Assembly (NCBI RefSeq): GCF_048128805.1
Contig: NC_136012.1
Location: 10,858,225-10,922,224 of the forward strand
Direction: 5' to 3'
DNA length: 64,000 nt
From: Centroberyx gerrardi
Taxonomy: Eukaryota; Chordata; Actinopteri; Beryciformes; Berycidae
Shown here: in pieces, positions 58,887-64,000 of the stretch
How the letters are laid out: the number at the start of each line of letters is the position of its first letter
Numbering within the stretch: the stretch's first letter is position 1
Notes under the pieces: model-generated
What the model was told of the DNA's origin: nothing
Database searches by the model: none
The model's input: the letters and a program-made list of their open reading frames with translations, nothing else
Position numbers and translations under genes: made by a program

Positions 58887-59250
58887 AAGTTGCCCTTTTA
58901 GAGTTTTTGCCCCTGCCCCTTTCAGAGTCTATGCGCCACTGATTTAATTTAGACCTGCATAACTGTCTACTGTAGGTAGAGATATAACAATGGGTAGAGT
59001 GAAACTTTAATCAAAATCGTCATTTGATACCTTTTCTTACGGTGCTAATTAAAAGATTTCACCTTTTTTCCAAACCTCATCAAAGACCCTTAGAAATCCA
59101 TGACGACATTATGACGAGCCATACTTAACCATAACGACAGTAATTTGAGTCACCCGCAAAATCATCAAAGGGAGCGCATTCCAAAAGTCGCAAACATAAA
59201 GACAAAATAGCCTACACGTCACAATAAAAAATAACAATGGGTTGAGAAAA

Positions 59251-59345
59251 GCACCAGGCAGCGCCCGTAGATTTGAACCTCCCTGCAGTGTTTCATACAT
59301 GGGAAGCCTGAGTCATGAGAAGTAGCCACTGAGCTAAACTGGTGC
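59251..59345 (-). ncRNA. tRNA-like Pol III unit, copy 1
   Basis: 95 nt on the minus strand. The ends GCACCAG and CTGGTGC pair perfectly (7 bp). Then TT, a D-arm-like hairpin TAGC-TCAGTG-GCTA (A box TAGCTCAGTGG), a non-canonical central part, B-box GGTTCAAATC, the shared block CGGGCGCTG, the 3' strand of the stem, and TTTT immediately after. No canonical anticodon arm is found, and the B-box-to-acceptor distance is about 7 nt longer than in a tRNA. Not an ordinary tRNA gene; function unknown. Confidence 0.55.
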
Positions 59346-59580
59346 AGAATCGAAGGGCATAAAACTACACAAAGTACCTCTTCCACTGTAAGAGGAGGCT
59401 TTGTTCTAGGCCAAGGGTTCACAAACCTTTCCATACCAAGGACCCAAGCAATGTGTCCAATCCAAGGTTCATAAGGTTCTGTTTGTAACACAATGTGCGA
59501 ATCAGAAGCCCTTCTAAACAAATACATTGTTTATGTACAAAGGGATTTAGTGTATTTTGCTTTTTCATGAGTGATCTTAG

Positions 59581-59595
59581 TGCGCCATCTACCGG
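59581..59595 (-). promoter_or_regulatory. CTCF-like motif in repeated block
   Basis: The minus strand reads CCGGTAGATGGCGCA, about two mismatches from consensus; its flanks resemble those of the site at 57199-57213 (GTGATCTTA upstream on the plus strand in both). Confidence 0.4.
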
Positions 59596-60060
59596 ATTTT
59601 GATGGGCTATAAGCATACGGTTACTATGGCCACAGTATGCGAACACAGTGTAGGTGCCTAAGCATTGGATAGTTAAATGTACTGTCTGATACATGTTAGG
59701 AAGAATAGATTCCGCATAGCCTATCGCTATTGTTGCTACAGAAACTTCATATATCTTAAAAAAAAAAAAGAAAAAGAAAAAAAAAGGTAAACCTGAATTG
59801 CCTCCCATTTTTCTCATTTTTTTAACATTTACAACAGACGTTGTTTCCTTAACTTCGTGTCATGGTGATAAAACATGTCTAGACTCATTTGGACTTTTTT
59901 TTAACAAACGGAAATTGAGGATTTGAGGTTTCTGCAGGACACTCGGAGTTGACACTTGAATATTATTCAAATTATACAAATAGCCTACTTCATAGGCCTA
60001 TATGCTATTTAGAATAATACCACAGAACAAAAAGATGAAAATAAGAACGAGGAAAAAAAG

Positions 60061-60161
60061 ACACTGGACAGCGCCCGTGGTTCGAACCCCTAGCCCGCGG
60101 ACCATTGGGGTTTGATATCCGGGTAAACTGATGAGAAGTAACCATTGAGCTAAACCAGCGC
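60061..60161 (-). ncRNA. tRNA-like Pol III unit, copy 2
   Basis: 101 nt on the minus strand. Ends GCGCTGG and CCAGTGT pair over 7 positions (two G-U). Then TT, D-arm-like TAGC-TCAATG-GTTA, B-box GGTTCGAACC (perfect), the shared block CGGGCGCTG, and a terminator CTTTTTTT directly after the stem. Shares TTTAGCTCAATGGTTACTTC and CCGCGGGCT with copy 3. Internal region has palindromes CCGCGG and GATATC but no anticodon stem that I can draw. Confidence 0.6.
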
Positions 60162-60348
60162 CGACACACTATGACACAGAAGTGCTTTATGTAGCTATCA
60201 CTCCCAACCTAGTACTACGTCACTGAGGGCAGAACCAAAGTGAGGAAGTGAAACTGAAGCATTGAAGGACTCACTTGGAGATTCCAGATCCTAGATTCCT
60301 ATATTCACCAGCTAATACTCTTTCTTTAACCCGTATTTTATGATAATT

Positions 60349-60350
60349 AA

Positions 60351-60391
<41 letters not shown>

Positions 60392-60660
60392 GTAGTAGTA
60401 GTAGTAGTAGGAGTAGGCCTAGTAGTAGGCTAGTGGTGGTAGTGGTAGTAGCAGCAGTAATAGTGATAGTAGCCTAGTAGCAGTAGTCTAGTAGTAATCC
60501 TAGCAGTAGTAGTAGCCTAGTAGTAGTAGTAGTAGTAGTTGTACTAGTTGTACTAGTTGGCCCAGTAGTAGAAGTAGTGGTAGCAGCAGTAGTACTTGTA
60601 GTGGTAGCCTAGTTGTTGTAGTAACCTAGTAGTAGTAGTAGTAGTAGTAGTAGCAGCAGT
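60349..60660. repeat. (ATT)n/(TAG)n trinucleotide repeat array
   Basis: ATT repeats pass into TAG/TAGTAG with AGCAG, CCTAG and GTGG interruptions over 300 nt; a second short block of the same kind is at 61320-61380. Confidence 0.9.
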
Positions 60661-60683
60661 ATTAGTGGTAGTAGCAGTAGGCT

Positions 60684-60850
60684 ATCAAGTCAAGTCAAGC
60701 AGATTTATTGTAATTCATATACAGTGCACAGTATATAGACGAACGAAATGTCGATACTTCGGGACCACAGCAACAGGACAATACAATGCAATACAATATA
60801 CAAGACTACAATACTCTACACAACATTTAAGTTACATTTATATTCATGAC
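60684..60850 (-). mobile_element. 3' fragment of a retroelement with (ACTTG)n tail
   Basis: The minus strand reads ...CATTTCGTTCGTCTATATAC...ATTACAATAAATCTGC followed by TTGACTTGACTTGAT, resembling the 3' end and short tandem tail of fish LINE/SINE families. No coding part remains. Confidence 0.4.
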
Positions 60851-60879
60851 CATGTAAACCTGGTATAATAATTACAATA

Positions 60880-61250
60880 TATTATATATGAATATATGTA
60901 TATATATATATACTGTATATATATTTCTATTCTATTCTATACTCTATATTATAGTATATATATTAGGCCTATATTACATTATCATTAATATTATATGATA
61001 TTTATTATATATGTATATATACTGTATATATAAATATAATATATTAATGTAGTAAATAGAATATATTATATAATGTCATGTAATATACTATAATATAGAG
61101 TATAATATATAATAGTGTATAATGTATAATGCAATATATAATGTGACATAATAAATATGGTATATTACATACAATACAATGTAATAGAATAGAATAGAAA
61201 TAATAGAATAGAAATAAATAATATAATATTCTGCTATGAAATAAATATAC
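60880..61250. repeat. TA-rich imperfect palindrome
   Basis: TTCTATTCTATTCTATACTC (60926 on) on the left is matched by inverted ACTATAATATAGAGTATAAT and AATAGAATAGAATAGAA on the right, with TATATA in between. Potential cruciform; expanded AT microsatellite is the simplest origin. Confidence 0.6.
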
Positions 61251-61596
61251 AACAGTATAGTGTATAAAGTGTAGGTTATGTGTGCTATAGCAGTAGGCCT
61301 ATTATAAGTTGTAGCACTAGTATTAGCAGCAGCAGCAGTAGTAGTAGTAGCAGTAAAAGTAGTAGCCTAAAGTAGTAAAAGAGAGGAAACGTACTCTCAC
61401 TGTTTTCCTATATGTCTCAGGTAATTTCTTGTTCAGCTGATTCGGAGCTATATATGGACATACCGTTTTGCCGTGATATTTGGTATCCTTCTAAAATGTA
61501 TTAAACGATTATTATAGGATAGCTCTTTTTCATTAGGGAGATCACCAGCCCCAGAGAAAGGGAAATAGTGGGATGACTACAACAATAAGAGAGAAA

Positions 61597-61689
61597 ACAT
61601 CGGACAGCGCCCAGGGTCGAACTCTACAGCCCGCGGTCCGCAGCGTGGAAACGTCAGTGTAAGAAGTAACCATTGAGCTAAGCCGATGT
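61597..61689 (-). ncRNA. tRNA-like Pol III unit, copy 3
   Basis: 93 nt on the minus strand. Ends ACATCGG and CCGATGT pair perfectly (7 bp) though neither matches the ends of copies 1 or 2. Then CT, D-arm-like TAGC-TCAATG-GTTA, central GGACCGCGGGCTGT, B-box-like AGTTCGACCC, the block GGGCGCTGT and TTTTC at the end. Same strand as copies 1 and 2. Confidence 0.58.
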
Positions 61690-61869
61690 GCAGATATCAT
61701 GCACATTACTGCTATATATACCTGACCGAGTTATTGCGACATCGTACCAAGAAGTGACTGGTCTGCACATCCCTCACAGTGATTAGACAGTTAAGTTCCC
61801 AACTGAAAAGTAATCCGTATATCTAGGTTGACGCGTGGGATAAGCTTAAACCTAATTTAAACATGCACA

Positions 61870-61950
61870 AAAAAGTGTTTGGTTTGATACCATACAGTCC
61901 GCCGTCCGGTGAAATCGCTACAGAGGAAGTAGGCTGAGCTGAAGCAGGCG
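61870..61950 (-). pseudogene. Decayed fourth copy of the tRNA-like unit
   Basis: The plus-strand segment ACAGTCCGCCGTCCGGTGAA and then GAAGTAGGCTGAGCTGAAG aligns with copy 3 (ACAGCCCGCGGTCCG...GAAGTAACCATTGAGCTAAG). The B-box is changed to GGTATCAAACC, the GGGCGCTG block is missing, and the ends no longer pair. Confidence 0.4.
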
Positions 61951-62353
61951 CAGGAAGGACAGGCGCTCTACTTCCTGACTGAAGTGGCTTATGTGGAGTT
62001 CTCCACTCTTACTCAGGTCGAATGCCAGACAGCAAACAAAAATCTATTCTACTCATAGAAAAGCGTTAATTTCCTCCTTTTTGCTTGATATAACTTACAT
62101 CAGTTTGATAATATTGACTATCGATGTAGGCCCTACCATACGTTTATCTTAAAATCATATTAATGTCAGTTTAAAAAGATAAACTATTCCGCAATTTCAA
62201 AAATGACTTTAGGTGAGTTTACCCCCCACTAAATACCCGGATTTAACAGGATTTAATATGTGCTTAGCAAAGTAATAGGTGTCTTGTGTTGACACTGATA
62301 ATCCACTAGGAGGGGATAAAGACCAAGAAAAGACAGGCAAGCCAGTAAACAAT

Positions 62354-62499
<146 letters not shown>

Positions 62500-62659
62500 T
62501 TCAGCAGTCTTATTTGGATGCCCTGGTGATTAAGGTAATGGACTTGAGTGGAGGTCTATATCTAATATGAAGTATGCATAAGGATCAGCGGCAACATCCA
62601 CTGGATATACATGTGCAGCGTTTTTAAGCAGCCTAGTATATGAACCGCCTGTGTCATTG

Positions 62660-62710
<51 letters not shown>

Positions 62711-62730
62711 GGGGTGGGGGTGGGGGGGGG
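62660..62730. repeat. (GT)n/poly-G microsatellite
   Basis: GT dinucleotides followed by GGGGTGGGGG; about 160 nt right of the (TC)n(CA)n tract. Confidence 0.95.
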
Positions 62731-63853
62731 GATTGAAGGCGTGTGCATGCATGGCCCCTATGGGGAGATAACTTTTGATTACTACAGCAGATGTTAGAGA
62801 GAGAGAGAGAAAGAGAGAGTCTATGATTAAGAGTTAGCCTGATAAAAAGAAAGCAAGGGGGAAGGAAAGGTAGAGGAGGGACAAAAAGAGCAACAACACA
62901 CAAAGACAGGGATGTAAAAAGAGTGATGGAAGGGAGGGAGGAGAGAGGAGGAGAGAGTTCCACCCATGTTGCTCTTCACCTCAACACCCCCTGCCGTTTC
63001 CATTATAACCTGCTGCACTGTAGCCACCATATCAATCAGTCAGAGAGTTGGGGTTGGAGGGGGGGGGGGGGGGTGAGAAAAGATAAAGGAAGACAAAGAA
63101 AGAAGAGGGAAAAGGTAAAAGACGCACAGTAGCAGAGCAAGTGGTGGAGAGATAGGAAAATGAAGAGGAGAGGGGGAAAGAGAGAGAGAGAGAGAGAAAG
63201 AATAGAAGGTTTGGTCCACATGCTCCTCAGCTGTGTAAACTGAAGTTCTGTGCTGTGTCTCGGATTCCCCCAAAGAAGGGGGATATTTATAGGAGGCTGG
63301 CAGTGGCAGCGAATGGACCCTTGCTCTGTCACACCCGCTAATATTATTATTATTACTTTATATGCGCAAAAATGGAAAATGTCAGCAACCTGAGAGGCCT
63401 GCAGAGACAGCGTGTGTGTGTGTGCGTCTCACTGCCTGTCAGTGTGTGTCTGCCGTTGGTGTGTGTGTGTGCGTGTGTGTGTATGTGTGTGTGTGTACCC
63501 TCATGTTCGTGAGAAAGTGTCTGTTGGTGAGACATAGCATTTATATGAAAGGGGCAAAAGAAAGGAGCGAGAGAACAGAATGAGAGAGAGAACAGAAAAA
63601 CGGGGAGAAGTTGGCATGTATCAAGGGGTGTAACCTGATCTACTGAACTTATTAGAGCTGTCAAAGAATGAGGGAGTGAGAGAAAAGAGAGCGAGTACGA
63701 GAAAAAGAGAGAGAGAGAGAGAGTGAGAGAGAGAGAGAGAGAGAGAGGGGTGGAGCAGGGCTAGACAGACACAGACATGAGCACATATTCCAGCTCCAGA
63801 TTATAAGATTCCCGCAAGTTGCAGACGTGTTGAAACAGACTACACACACACAT

Positions 63854-63897
<44 letters not shown>

Positions 63898-64000
63898 ACA
63901 CACACACACAGGTCCACGTCCACCTGGTAACAGATGCGAACTCAGGCACACATGCAGAAACACAAACAGTCTGATAGACATAACAGACGCGCACGCGCAT
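62731..64000. repeat. Purine-rich, microsatellite-dense tail of the window
   Basis: Contains GA-rich tracts (62797-62820, 63178-63197, 63704-63748), poly-G (63058-63073), (GT)n (63413-63497) and (CA)n (63843-63911). No gene recognised; the long Ser/Leu or His/Thr ORFs are repeat translations. Confidence 0.8.

Overview
This window is vertebrate DNA, almost certainly from a ray-finned (teleost) fish. The evidence is multi-kilobase tandem cadherin exons with canonical splice donors, abundant (CA)n, (GA)n and (TA)n microsatellites, hAT and mariner-type MITEs, a teleost-style tRNA-derived SINE and LINE relics. The species cannot be read from the sequence. All main genes lie on the minus strand, so the transcriptional order runs right to left.

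Region 1 (about 47.7-54.1 kb): an apparently isolated alpha/C-type clustered-protocadherin gene. One large exon (54148-51626: signal peptide, six cadherin repeats, TM, tail) ends in a phase-0 GT donor. About 2.7 kb downstream are three short constant exons (59, 128 and 305 nt) with clean AG/GT borders and fully compatible phases, giving a 1004-residue protein. The constant tail resembles the mammalian alpha constant region (QPN-DW at its start, IPG-P and F-TFGKK near its end).

Region 2 (0.7-26.1 kb): eight tandem gamma-type variable exons at about 3.05-kb periodicity. Each carries EC1-EC6, TM and a tail ending in CAG|GT. Their constant exons must lie left of base 1. Seven have a recognisable promoter element (CGCT-type CSE) 232-280 nt upstream of the ATG, and the eighth has a decayed candidate. 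EC4 to the C-terminus is nearly identical across units while EC1-EC3 varies, which is the signature of gene conversion.

Region 3 (26-47 kb): the spacer between the gamma array and the alpha constant exons. It holds a 1.6-kb inverted repeat, several MITEs, two 5'-truncated LINEs, and remnants of a BEN-domain gene with an in-frame TGA and one unreconciled splice phase. About 2 kb downstream of the alpha constant exons is a cluster of CTCF-like motifs plus a split RE1/REST-like site, which recalls the mammalian HS5-1 enhancer.

Region 4 (54-64 kb): upstream of the alpha exon. It is microsatellite-rich and contains three (plus one decayed) minus-strand tRNA-like units. Each of the three has a different but fully pairing 7-bp acceptor-type stem, Pol III A- and B-box sequences and a terminal T-run. 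This is the most unexpected element in the window.
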